Shown piece by piece: positions 31,132 to 39,785 of a stretch of 64,000 nt of DNA. Below the pieces are notes generated by a model, which was not told the origin of the DNA, made no database searches, and worked only from the letters and a program-made list of their open reading frames with translations. Source of the stretch: Gaiella occulta (GTDB taxonomy: Bacteria; Actinomycetota; Thermoleophilia; Gaiellales; Gaiellaceae); the NCBI RefSeq assembly GCF_003351045.1, contig NZ_QQZY01000008.1:1-64000 (forward strand), written 5' to 3'. Within the stretch, counting starts at the first letter, position 1. Each line of letters begins with the position of its first letter. The translations under genes were made by a program, and so were the position numbers.

Positions 31132-33587
31132 TGGCCGACTTGAACCTCTTCGAGGATGCGATCGCGGAGATCGCCGCGCGATTGGACCTGCGCGAGCCGA
31201 ACCGTGAGGCCGTGCGCACGATCAACGCTGCGGTGTCGCAGTACTACGACGTTGAGGAGCAGCAGCCTCCGTTCGAGGCGGTGATCGACTCGGCAACGGG
31301 TGTCGGCAAGACCTACATCCTGGCGGGCGCGATGGAGTTGTTCGCGGGGGCCTACGGCGTGCGCGACTTCGTGATCGTGACACCAGGCCGCACGATCCTG
31401 GAGAAGACGAAGGACAACTTCACGCCAGGTCATCCCAAGAGCCTGCTCGGGCCGATGAGCTTTCAGCCCGTGGTCATCACGTCGGAGAACTTCGCCACGC
31501 CGGCCATGCGGGCAGCCATGGATGACGAGACGCAGGTCAAGATCTACCTCTTCACGGTCCAGTCGCTGATCCGACCGGAATCAAAGACCGGCCGCAGGAC
31601 GCACAAGTTCCAAGAGGGACTTGGCACCGAGTTCTACGGCCACCTGCAGTCGGTCGGCGAGCTCGTCGTGTTCGCCGACGAGCACCACTGCTACTACGGG
31701 CCGGCGTTCTCAAAGGCCGTGCGTGACCTGAACCCGTGGGTCCTGATCGGCCTGACGGCGACACCCGACAAGAAGACGCCATTGGATCAGATCATCTTCC
31801 GGTACCCACTCGCCGCGGCGATCGCCGACAAGCTCGTGAAGACGCCGGTAATCGTTGGCCGAAAGGATGATCGTGCCGACCCGCTCACCAAGCTAAGCGA
31901 CGGCGTCACGCTTCTGAACGCGAAGGCAGCCGCAATCGACTCCTACGCTCAGGCGACAGAAATGGCGCCGGTCAATCCCGTGATGCTCGTCGTCGCGAAG
32001 AGCATCGAAGACGCCGACGAGTATGGGGCCATCCTTCGATCATCGGAGTTCTTCGGCGGCGCCTATGCCGACGCGGTGCTGGTCGTGCACTCGAACGCTC
32101 CCGACGAAGCGCTTGCGGACCTAGCCAAGGTGGAGGATCCGACCTCCCCGGTTCGGATCATCATTTCGGTCGGGATGCTCAAGGAGGGCTGGGACGTCCG
32201 CAACGTCTACGTGGTCGCCTCGATGCGGGCGAGCGTGTCGGAGATCCTGACGGAACAAACCCTCGGTCGCGGTATGCGCCTTCCGTTCGGGGCGTACACC
32301 GGAATCGAGATCCTCGACACCCTCGAGGTCGTCGCCCATGAGCGATACGAAGACCTCCTGAAAAAAGCCGGCGTGCTCAACCAGGCCTTCGTCGATTACC
32401 GAACATGGGCCGCGCTCCGCACGAACGCTCAAGGCAAGACCGTGGTCGTCACCGAGTCGATCGAAGCAGGCACAAGCCCGTTGGTGATGGCGGGTGATAT
32501 CGAGGGGCCACTGGTGCTTGACGGCCAGTCGAGCCCAGTCGTTACCTCGGTGGAGCAGCGGGCCTCGCAAGTCAACGAAGGCGCCCTGAAGCTGAAGCAG
32601 ACCATTCTGCCCCGGCCCGATGCGCCAGTGATCTCGGTACCTGTGTTGAGAATGAGCGCGGTACAGAGCAGCTTCACGCTCGCAGACATCACAGACACCG
32701 ACCCGTTCCGCAAGCTCGGCGCCGCACTCGCAACGAACCCGGATGACGAGTTGAGCCGGACACTCGTTGGCGCTCGCATCGTCACTGGCCCCGACGGCAT
32801 CAAGCGAACCGAGCTCATCCGGTCAACCGCGGCGGATCGAATCCGGTCGATCCCGACGTTGTTCGATCTAAACGAGTTGCGTACCCAGCTTGTCGAGATG
32901 GTGCTCGCTTCGTCCGCGGTGCCGGCGCGCGCGAATCAACGCGTCGCGGTAGTCCCGATCATCGACGCCTTCTTCACCGGTCTCGGAGACAAGGCTGACG
33001 ACATCCTCTCGGCGAACCTGGGACGCGCGGGGGCACGACTGGTCGCACTCGTCGCCGCTGAACAGAGGCGCTTCATGGTGAAGCCTTCGTACGAGGAGGT
33101 AGTCGAGCTGAGGGAGTTCAACCCGACGCGAGCGACCGACAAGGCTGTAACGGCCGACAGGCTCGGCCCATTCCTGAAGTCCATCACTTACGAGGGTTGG
33201 AGGCGCTCTGTTTACCCGGTGGCGTGGTTCGATTCAGAGCCTGAACGACGAGTCGCCAACATGGTCGACGGCGATGACGGCGTGTCGTGCTGGCTTCGGC
33301 TCCACGTCAACGACCTTCCGATTCTCTGGAACTCCGGTGGCCAGGAGTACAACCCCGACTTGATCGTGATCGAAAACGATGGCACCCACTGGGTCGTCGA
33401 AGTGAAGATGGACAAGGAAGTGGGATCAGAAGACGTGCAAGGCAAGCGCGAGGCTGCGAAGCGCTGGGCCAATCACGTCACAGCGGATCCGCAAGTCGGC
33501 GTGACGTGGCGCTATCTGCTCGTGTCGGAGGCTGATATCAAGACGGCGAAGGGTTCGTGGCCTGCCCTCAGGAAGCTCGGTGCCTGA
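31131..33587 (+). CDS. res: Type III restriction endonuclease subunit (Res)
   Basis: ATP-dependent restriction subunit that works with Mod. Superfamily 2 helicase motifs are seen in order: motif I IDSATGVGKTYILAGAMEL, DEAD-type motif II VVFADEHHC, motif III GLTATPDKK, motif V-like IIISVGMLKEGWDVRNV and motif VI EQTLGRGMRLPFG. A C-terminal PD-(D/E)xK nuclease is visible as NPDLIVIENDGTHWVVEVKMD. Length 818 aa is on the short side for Res but all motifs are present. ATG 31131 overlaps the mod stop. Confidence 0.92.
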   Translation: MADLNLFEDAIAEIAARLDLREPNREAVRTINAAVSQYYDVEEQQPPFEAVIDSATGVGKTYILAGAMELFAGAYGVRDFVIVTPGRTILEKTKDNFTPGHPKSLLGPMSFQPVVITSENFATPAMRAAMDDETQVKIYLFTVQSLIRPESKTGRRTHKFQEGLGTEFYGHLQSVGELVVFADEHHCYYGPAFSKAVRDLNPWVLIGLTATPDKKTPLDQIIFRYPLAAAIADKLVKTPVIVGRKDDRADPLTKLSDGVTLLNAKAAAIDSYAQATEMAPVNPVMLVVAKSIEDADEYGAILRSSEFFGGAYADAVLVVHSNAPDEALADLAKVEDPTSPVRIIISVGMLKEGWDVRNVYVVASMRASVSEILTEQTLGRGMRLPFGAYTGIEILDTLEVVAHERYEDLLKKAGVLNQAFVDYRTWAALRTNAQGKTVVVTESIEAGTSPLVMAGDIEGPLVLDGQSSPVVTSVEQRASQVNEGALKLKQTILPRPDAPVISVPVLRMSAVQSSFTLADITDTDPFRKLGAALATNPDDELSRTLVGARIVTGPDGIKRTELIRSTAADRIRSIPTLFDLNELRTQLVEMVLASSAVPARANQRVAVVPIIDAFFTGLGDKADDILSANLGRAGARLVALVAAEQRRFMVKPSYEEVVELREFNPTRATDKAVTADRLGPFLKSITYEGWRRSVYPVAWFDSEPERRVANMVDGDDGVSCWLRLHVNDLPILWNSGGQEYNPDLIVIENDGTHWVVEVKMDKEVGSEDVQGKREAAKRWANHVTADPQVGVTWRYLLVSEADIKTAKGSWPALRKLGA

Positions 33588-33676
33588 GTGGACACGTTCA
33601 CGCCATTCCGGAGCCCGCTCGGCGGCCGCCGGCATGATTGGACGCCCTCGTGTTGCCATGACTCGGGAGACCCGCG

Positions 33677-36475
33677 GTGAACGACGACGGTGGGGCGCAT
33701 TTCTTCCGGTGCGATCTCCAAGTGCACAGTCCTCGCGACGCGCAGTGGTCGGGTAAGAGGCCCGTAACAGACGACGACCGTCGAGCGTTCGCGACCAAAC
33801 TGGTGAGCGCCTGTCGCGGGCACGGCCTCGGCGCAATTGCGATCACTGATCATCACGACCTCCTTTTTGCGCCAATCGTTCGCGCAGCAGCGGCAGCCGA
33901 GACCGACGACATTGGCCAGCCCTTACCCGAAGATCGTCGCCTCGTTGTTTTTCCTGGCATCGAACTCACTCTCGCCGTTCCGTGCCAGGCCCTGCTTATC
34001 CTCGATGCGAACCTCCCCGACGACCGGTTGAGCCTTGTGCTCGAGGCTCTCGCGATCGATCCGCATCCTTCGTCAGAGGCATCGCTCCCGGAGGTGGTGC
34101 CTCTCGACCACATCAACAGCCTGAAAGGCCTTTACGAAGTTCTTGACCAGCGGGAGTGGCTTCGCGGCCGATACATCGTCCTTCCCAATGTCACTGATGG
34201 TGGTCACAAGTCGCTCATGAGACCTGCGATGCAGGCGAAGTACAAGGAGATGCCCTGCGTGGGCGGCTATTTGGACGGATCGATCGACAAGGTTGGTTCC
34301 GGCAACGCCAAGAAGTTTGCGGGGGAAGACCCCAAGTGGGGAAACAAGCCTCTCTCTGTCTTTCAGACATCAGACAGTCGGAATGGGTCGTTCGTCGACC
34401 TCGGGAAGGTTGCGACGTGGGTGAAGTGGTCCGAGCCGACCGCCGAAGCGCTCCGGCAAGCGTGTCTAGCGCGGGACTCCCGGATCTCGCAGCTGCCCCC
34501 TCAGCTTCCGAGCGTCTTTATCTCGAGGCTGGTCGTCACGAACAGCAAGTTCCTCGGCCCAGTCGATCTATGGCTGAACCGTCAGTACAACGCAGTCATC
34601 GGTGGTCGCGGGACTGGAAAGTCGACGATCTTGGACTACATCCGTTGGGCGCTCTGCGATCAGCCGGCGTCTGTCGAAGACGACGAAGTCGCAAACCCAA
34701 GCGTGCGTCAGAGGAGATTGATCGAAGCGACCCTTGTGCCCCAGGACGCGCACATCGACGTCTACTTCACGATCAACGAGATCCCACATGTCGTTCGTCG
34801 CTACGCAAAGACCGGGGAAGTGCTCCTCAAGGTGGGCGACGGCGAGTTCACCAAGACAAGGGAAAGCGACATTCGCTCGCTGCTCCCGATCCACGCTTAC
34901 AGCCAAAAGCAGCTCAGCAGCGTGTCGGTTCGTGTTGATGAGCTACTACGGTTCGTTACGGCTCCTATTCGCCAGGAACTCGACACGCTCGATCGGCGTA
35001 ATGGCGAGGTCGCCGGCAAACTCCGCGAGAACTACGCCAGTCTTCAGCGCGCTCGTGACCTAGACGCCGGATTGATGCGTTCGGTGTTGGCCGAGCAATC
35101 TCTCGCAGAGCAGGCAGCCAACCTCCGTGCGTCACTCACAGGCCTCTCGGACGATGACCGGGACCTCCTGAACAACAAGCCGGCTGTTGACCGCATCCGC
35201 GCGGCCGCAAGCGCATGGGAGCTTGACACCAACCAGCTTCTTGACTCAGGCACCGCATTGGTAGCCGAGATCGGCGACGCGTTACAGGGTATGCAAGGGC
35301 TAGACGAAGGGCCGGAGGTGCTCGTCAAAGCATCCGAAGAGCTCCGGTCGCGCACTGTCCGGATCGTCTCCGACCTAGGAGTTGCCGTCGAAGCGGCACT
35401 TCGCCTAGCCAGCGATGCCGTCACCGAGACCGGGGAGTTGGCCAAACATCGCCGCGCAGTCGAGGAACAGCTCTCTGCGTTCGATGCGAGCTACGAGGAG
35501 GTGAAAAGTAAGTCAACCGCCCATGAGGTAAGGCTCAAGGAACTGGGGCAGATCGAGGCGCAGCGTAAGTCCACACACGAGCTGGTTGAGGAGCAAAGGC
35601 GCGCACGCAAGACGTTGGGCGATCCCCAGGCGATCTACACAAAGTTGAGGGCAGAGCTTGTCGGTCTCTACAGCGACCGTTCTTCACTGCTCACAGGACA
35701 GTGCGATGCGCTCACCCAACTCTCTGACGGTCTTCTGTGCGCCACGATGCAGAAAGGCACGGGTATCAGCGAGGTCGAAGGGAAGTTCCGCGCCGCAACA
35801 TCAGGATCCGGCGTTCGCGGCGCCCGGATCGAGTCACTCTTCTCAGCTCTCGGCGATGAGACTGATCCAGTCGCAACGTGGGAAACCGCGCTTGCCGAAC
35901 TGGAGACCCTCGTACTGATGGGAGAAGACGGCGAGCTTACGTCTGAGGTCACTCCAACCTTGACGCGACTCGGTTTGCCGCTCGCCGATCAAGACAAGGT
36001 CCGGCGCAAGATTACGCCTGATGGTTGGCTCGATATCGCGCTTACGCCCATTGCGGATGAGCCAGTGTTCGAGTATCAAACGAAGGAGGCCGAGTACATC
36101 CCCTTCTCCTCAGCGTCTCCCGGGCAACAGGCCACCGCTTTGGTACGCATCCTTCTAGCCCAGGGCGGAATGCCGCTGCTAATCGATCAACCGGAAGAGG
36201 ACCTCGACAGTGAGGTCTTCGACGTGGTGGAGCGGATATGGCAGGCGAAACGCGGAAGGCAGCTGATCTTCGCGAGTCATAACGCTAATCTCGTGGTCAA
36301 TGGTGACGCCGAGCTGGTGATTGCGTGCAGTTACCGGACGGCCGGAGATCAATCGGCCGGGAAGATCAAGCTAGAGGGAGCCATAGACGTGCCGGCGATG
36401 CGAAAAGAGATCACGCATGTCATAGAGGGCGGCGAGAAGGCGTTCCGCCTCCGCAAGGACAAGTACGGCTTCTAG
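33677..36475 (+). CDS. TrlF-type protein: PHP domain plus SMC/ABC-like ATPase
   Basis: An N-terminal PHP phosphoesterase domain (DLQVHSPRDAQW with DxH, AIAITDHHD and PLDHINSLKG) is fused to an SMC-like ATPase. Walker A is NAVIGGRGTGKSTILDYIRWAL (about residue 310), coiled coils span about 420-690, the signature-like FSSASPGQQATALVRILL lies near 810, Walker B is PLLIDQPEEDLDSEVF and the final ATPase motif IFASHNANLVVNGDAE. Length 932 aa. Placement 89 bases after res and the nuclease-plus-ATPase layout suggest an anti-phage effector. GTG start at 33677 is tentative. Confidence 0.85.
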   Translation: MNDDGGAHFFRCDLQVHSPRDAQWSGKRPVTDDDRRAFATKLVSACRGHGLGAIAITDHHDLLFAPIVRAAAAAETDDIGQPLPEDRRLVVFPGIELTLAVPCQALLILDANLPDDRLSLVLEALAIDPHPSSEASLPEVVPLDHINSLKGLYEVLDQREWLRGRYIVLPNVTDGGHKSLMRPAMQAKYKEMPCVGGYLDGSIDKVGSGNAKKFAGEDPKWGNKPLSVFQTSDSRNGSFVDLGKVATWVKWSEPTAEALRQACLARDSRISQLPPQLPSVFISRLVVTNSKFLGPVDLWLNRQYNAVIGGRGTGKSTILDYIRWALCDQPASVEDDEVANPSVRQRRLIEATLVPQDAHIDVYFTINEIPHVVRRYAKTGEVLLKVGDGEFTKTRESDIRSLLPIHAYSQKQLSSVSVRVDELLRFVTAPIRQELDTLDRRNGEVAGKLRENYASLQRARDLDAGLMRSVLAEQSLAEQAANLRASLTGLSDDDRDLLNNKPAVDRIRAAASAWELDTNQLLDSGTALVAEIGDALQGMQGLDEGPEVLVKASEELRSRTVRIVSDLGVAVEAALRLASDAVTETGELAKHRRAVEEQLSAFDASYEEVKSKSTAHEVRLKELGQIEAQRKSTHELVEEQRRARKTLGDPQAIYTKLRAELVGLYSDRSSLLTGQCDALTQLSDGLLCATMQKGTGISEVEGKFRAATSGSGVRGARIESLFSALGDETDPVATWETALAELETLVLMGEDGELTSEVTPTLTRLGLPLADQDKVRRKITPDGWLDIALTPIADEPVFEYQTKEAEYIPFSSASPGQQATALVRILLAQGGMPLLIDQPEEDLDSEVFDVVERIWQAKRGRQLIFASHNANLVVNGDAELVIACSYRTAGDQSAGKIKLEGAIDVPAMRKEITHVIEGGEKAFRLRKDKYGF

Positions 36476-36566
36476 TGATCCTCGGCGAGCTGTTGGTCCG
36501 AGCGGCGTCGCCCCTGGAACGTCTGGAGCTTCGCGTGATCTACGTCGCCTCCGGCGCGACATTCGA

Positions 36567-36724
36567 GAGCATGGGCGCAGTTCGCGACCGACGACACCGT
36601 CGCCGTCCGCATCCGCGACGGCGCCGGCTACGACACGATTCGGACCGCGGTCATCTAGAAGCTGCGCCTCGACGCGACCGCCGACAAGGCGCGTGTCGGA
36701 GACTGGATGTTTATGATCTCGTAG
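36567..36724 (+). pseudogene. Probable gene remnant between trlF-like and the small basic protein
   Basis: In one frame the sequence reads WAQFATDDTVAVRIRDGAGYDTIRTAVI, then TAG (36656-36658), then KLRLDATADKARVGDWMFMIS and a second TAG. Both halves look like coding sequence, and upstream codons (VILGELLVRAASPLERLELR) continue in another frame. A decayed small gene is likely. The rest of 36476-36791 shows nothing else. Confidence 0.3.
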
Positions 36725-36791
36725 TGCCTGTCTTCGGTCGACCTTCGGCGAACAGGCGGACTTCTAATTTCCCGCGTCTCGAGGAGAAACC

Positions 36792-36989
36792 ATGGCCCGT
36801 AAGACTGTGTTCGTTTCTGATCTGAGCGGTGACCTGATCGACGAAGGCAAGGGCGCCACTATCACCATCAAGTTCGCTGACGCTCGCAAAGGGACGATCG
36901 TCCTTGATGTCACCGACGCCGAGGCAGACGAGCTCGGCCGCAAGGGTCGCAAGCAAGCCCGCCGGGGCCGCCGCCCAAAGTCCGAGTAG
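36792..36989 (+). CDS. Small basic-tailed protein (65 aa)
   Basis: MARKTVFVSDLSGDLIDEG begins a compact beta-strand domain (ATITIKFADARKGTIVLDVTDAEADELGRKG) followed by the tail RKQARRGRRPKSE. The layout of a small dimerisation-like domain plus Arg/Lys tail recalls nucleoid-associated proteins such as the Lsr2 N-terminus, but the match is only by appearance. A GAGGAGAAACC ribosome site precedes the ATG. Monocistronic between the two convergent defence loci. Confidence 0.65.
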   Translation: MARKTVFVSDLSGDLIDEGKGATITIKFADARKGTIVLDVTDAEADELGRKGRKQARRGRRPKSE

Positions 36990-37027
36990 TCCCGATATCG
37001 TGGTTACCGATCCGGGTCAACGGCGGG

Positions 37028-37489
37028 TCACCCGGCGGTGATCGCCGACCGGACAAGCCGCTCGATCCGAGTCGCCGCCTCCATCGTATTCTCGTGCTCC
37101 CAGACGACGACGAGCGTCCAGCCGGCAGCGGCGAGGGTCTTCTCGTTCCGCCGGTCCCGCTCGACGTTCCGCTCGAGCTTGGGGAGCCAGTAATCTAGGT
37201 TCGACTTCGGCAGCACCGCATCAACCGGACAGAGATGCCAGAAGCAGCCGCGACATTCGACCGCGACCCGGGCTCGCGGGAAGACCACGTCTGGCCGGCA
37301 GCGCAGCCCCGGAACGATGCTCACATGCTTGCGGAAGCGCAGCCCTCGACGGTGGAGTTCGCTGCGGAGTGCGACCTCGAGCGCGCTCACGCTTCGGTTT
37401 CCTTGCATGACCTTACGCGCCTGCGGCGACGAAGCAGCCGGCGGCGAGGGAACCTGCGTGCAGGAGGCCGCTTCGGTCGAAGGGGGCAT
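37028..37489 (-). CDS. vsr: Vsr-like (very short patch repair) endonuclease
   Basis: Vsr enzymes nick at T:G mismatches arising from deamination of 5-methylcytosine. The signature is clear: LRSELHRRGLRFRKHVSIVPGLRCRPDVVFPRARVAVECRGCFWHLCP, with the catalytic Asp in RPDVVF, then SNLDYWLPKLERNVERDRRNEKTLAAAGWTLVVVWEHE. Cys and His residues around CFWHLCP match the structural zinc site. Length 153 aa is typical. It is the last gene of the cytosine-methyltransferase operon. Its partner enzyme makes the lesions it repairs, or it serves as the restriction nuclease of the cassette. Confidence 0.9.
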   Translation of the reverse strand: MPPSTEAASCTQVPSPPAASSPQARKVMQGNRSVSALEVALRSELHRRGLRFRKHVSIVPGLRCRPDVVFPRARVAVECRGCFWHLCPVDAVLPKSNLDYWLPKLERNVERDRRNEKTLAAAGWTLVVVWEHENTMEAATRIERLVRSAITAG

Positions 37490-37498
37490 GCGGGAAGA

Positions 37499-38431
37499 CT
37501 AGAACGGGAGCGGCACGATCGGGTACCAGCGATGGAGGTTGGCATACGCCTTGCAGTCATCGCGCTCGAGGCCCCTCACGCTCGGCACGTGGCCGCCCCG
37601 AATCTGCTCGTTCAGCGAAATGACCTCACGCGTCGTGAGCCAAGGCACGGAGACCTCGAGGAAGTCCTCGCCGTCGCGAAACTGCTCCAGGCGCGACAGG
37701 GGTACCGAGCCGGCCTGCTCTTCCACTGTCTCGTCGACGATCAAACTGGCCCAGAACATCATGGGCGCGCGATCCACGTACCGCAGGAACATGAACTGCT
37801 GGAGACGAGCTGCCGGCGTCCGAGCCGACGCGACCGCGTCGAGCTGCTCTACGAGGATGCGCCTCTGGATTCGAGGGAGTCCGACTATGTCCAGCGCGTC
37901 CTCCCGGACATCGCCTGGCACGACATCGCTGCCGACTGCCCTGATCAGCGTATCGAGGCGCTGGTCCTCTCTGTCCGGACGGCAGTTGAACGTCGCAGCC
38001 ACGACGCTCCCCGGCGGGAGCTCAGCCGTCAGGAGCTTGAGATCCCGCAAGCCTGTCGAATTCAACTTGCTGAGGTAGTCGAGCCAGGCGATCGTCGGCA
38101 CGTGGAGATCGATTTCCTGCAGCTTCTCGAAGGCATCGCCGAAGAGAAGGTCTATCTCCGCGAAAGGCTTGTTCTCTTCATACCGCGCCTTGCGTGCAGT
38201 GTCGATCTCGATGCTCACCATTGAACGTACGCCGACCTCGCGGCGCATGAGCTCGAAGTCGACGAACTGCCAATGGCCGAGACCGACGTAGCGGTACTCC
38301 TCCATGGGTCTGATCGCTCGCAGAAGCCGCACCGCGTCGCAGAACATCATGCGCTGGATGCGTTTCGCCGGACGGAACGCGTACGGCGCATCTGGGAGTC
38401 GCGCGAGATCGGCCTCAGTCGTCGAACTCAG
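37499..38431 (-). CDS. Predicted Rossmann-fold methyltransferase-like protein of the MORC/Dcm cassette
   Basis: The region YRYVGLGHWQFVDFELMRREVGVRSMVSIEID has the look of a SAM-binding motif I/II pair, with AEIDLLFGDAFEKL and TIAWLDYLSKLN downstream. An ATG at 38350 is available, but the open frame upstream (ADLARLPDAPYAFRPAKRIQR) is clearly coding, so the true start lies further up, possibly the CTG at 38431 that overlaps the preceding gene. Function unknown; it recurs in my reading as an integral part of such cassettes, between the GHKL ATPase and Vsr. Confidence 0.65.
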   Translation of the reverse strand: MSSTTEADLARLPDAPYAFRPAKRIQRMMFCDAVRLLRAIRPMEEYRYVGLGHWQFVDFELMRREVGVRSMVSIEIDTARKARYEENKPFAEIDLLFGDAFEKLQEIDLHVPTIAWLDYLSKLNSTGLRDLKLLTAELPPGSVVAATFNCRPDREDQRLDTLIRAVGSDVVPGDVREDALDIVGLPRIQRRILVEQLDAVASARTPAARLQQFMFLRYVDRAPMMFWASLIVDETVEEQAGSVPLSRLEQFRDGEDFLEVSVPWLTTREVISLNEQIRGGHVPSVRGLERDDCKAYANLHRWYPIVPLPF

Positions 38432-39785
38432 GATCGACCTCCCGGCGCATCCAGTACCTGAACGTACGCTGTCCGATCTCCGAGGGACGGTCCGTCTGGA
38501 GCGCAGCGCTAGCCTTCGCGAAGGTATCCGCCGAGACGGAGTAGGCGATCCTCCGTGAATCCGAGGCCTCCCGTGGCGTAGGGTCGGGCAGCTTATAGAC
38601 GCGCCTCTCCGGTAGGCCCTCGAGTCCCGCCGGGCGCGAACGCGCGATGGCGCTTACGAGCGGCCTGTCCTCAGGCGGCAGCTGTTGCACCTCGCGTTTC
38701 ACACGATTCATCACGGTGATCGACTTCCGAAGCGCATCGACCATGTGGCGACGCGCCTGCGCCCAGATCTCGCTGTCCTCATCGACGGTCGTCTTCGCCG
38801 TGTTCCAGGGCATCGCCGAGCTGTCGCCTGTCAGGTAGACGAAGCCGCGGAAGCGTCGGTACTGCGGGTGGAACCGTGGCACCTCGTCGCCCCACCCGGT
38901 CAGCCGTCCGCGATCCGCAAACAGTAGCGCCCGGCCGTTGCAAAAGACGTACCAGCCGGCAGCGTCGGCCCCGGTGAAGAGCGTCGGATCGTCGGTGTCG
39001 AGCTCCTCTTCTTCCTCCTCTCCCGCAGCCAGGCCGGCGGCGAGGCGCATCTCGACATCAACGCCATCCGAGGTCCTCAGTACCTCGCCGTAGGAGATCG
39101 GCTCAAGTGCATCTGAGGCCAGAAGCGTCGGCGGCCGCGGGACGAGCTCGCGGTCGTTGACCTCGATCGAGAGGCCCTGCTGCAAGGCGAGGGCGTGGCG
39201 CATCGAGATCTCGCTGAGGACGCGGGAGACGAACGCTGCTTTGCTCAAACGGCTGCTCGTAGCTGGCAGCAGGCGGCCGCATCTGACGAGCGTGCCCGGC
39301 ACCTCCGGCTCTCGATCGGTCGCGTCCCCAAGTGGAAATGTCCAGTCCTCGGAGTCTTCGAGCCAGGTGTCGACATCGACCGCTACCTCCCAGCGATCAT
39401 CGTCAGTCATGGCTGCCACCTTGAACTCGCGACCGATCTTGAAAATTGCCCGCTTCATGCCTACTCCGAACTGCCCGACTTCGCCAACGGTTGCCGGCTG
39501 ATCCGGATGGCGTCCGAACTTGAATGCGTACGTCGCTGCGTGCTCCCGATTAAAGCCGCCACAGGAGTCGAGAATCTCGAATGTGTCGCCGCTTAGCCGC
39601 AACTTCACCCACAGGCCTGTGTAGCGATCATCGGCCTCGTCCGGCCGGAGACGCTTCGCCCCATCAATGCTGTTGTCGACAAGGTCGATGATCGCAGGCG
39701 CGAGTTCGATATCTCGAGTCAGCATCTCGACGAAGAAGCGTTTCTCGGGATGCGCGTCAACTCTCTGTGCAGGTTGCTCGTTCAC
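38415..39785 (-). CDS. MORC/MutL-like GHKL ATPase
   Basis: A GHKL ATPase with the N-box ELAPAIIDLVDNSIDGA, DxGxG-like motif FEILDSCGGFNRE and G2 loop GEVGQFGVGMKRAIFKIG, as in MutL, Hsp90 and MORC proteins. A second S5-like domain follows (WYVFCNGRALLFADR...FRGFVYLTGDSSAMPWNTAKTTVDED). No MutL endonuclease motif is seen in the 456 residues. Prokaryotic MORC-like ATPases in restriction-modification operons were described by Iyer, Abhiman and Aravind. It may drive communication between methylation sensing and cleavage. ATG overlaps the upstream stop (39782-39785). Confidence 0.85.
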   Translation of the reverse strand: MNEQPAQRVDAHPEKRFFVEMLTRDIELAPAIIDLVDNSIDGAKRLRPDEADDRYTGLWVKLRLSGDTFEILDSCGGFNREHAATYAFKFGRHPDQPATVGEVGQFGVGMKRAIFKIGREFKVAAMTDDDRWEVAVDVDTWLEDSEDWTFPLGDATDREPEVPGTLVRCGRLLPATSSRLSKAAFVSRVLSEISMRHALALQQGLSIEVNDRELVPRPPTLLASDALEPISYGEVLRTSDGVDVEMRLAAGLAAGEEEEEELDTDDPTLFTGADAAGWYVFCNGRALLFADRGRLTGWGDEVPRFHPQYRRFRGFVYLTGDSSAMPWNTAKTTVDEDSEIWAQARRHMVDALRKSITVMNRVKREVQQLPPEDRPLVSAIARSRPAGLEGLPERRVYKLPDPTPREASDSRRIAYSVSADTFAKASAALQTDRPSEIGQRTFRYWMRREVDPEFDD

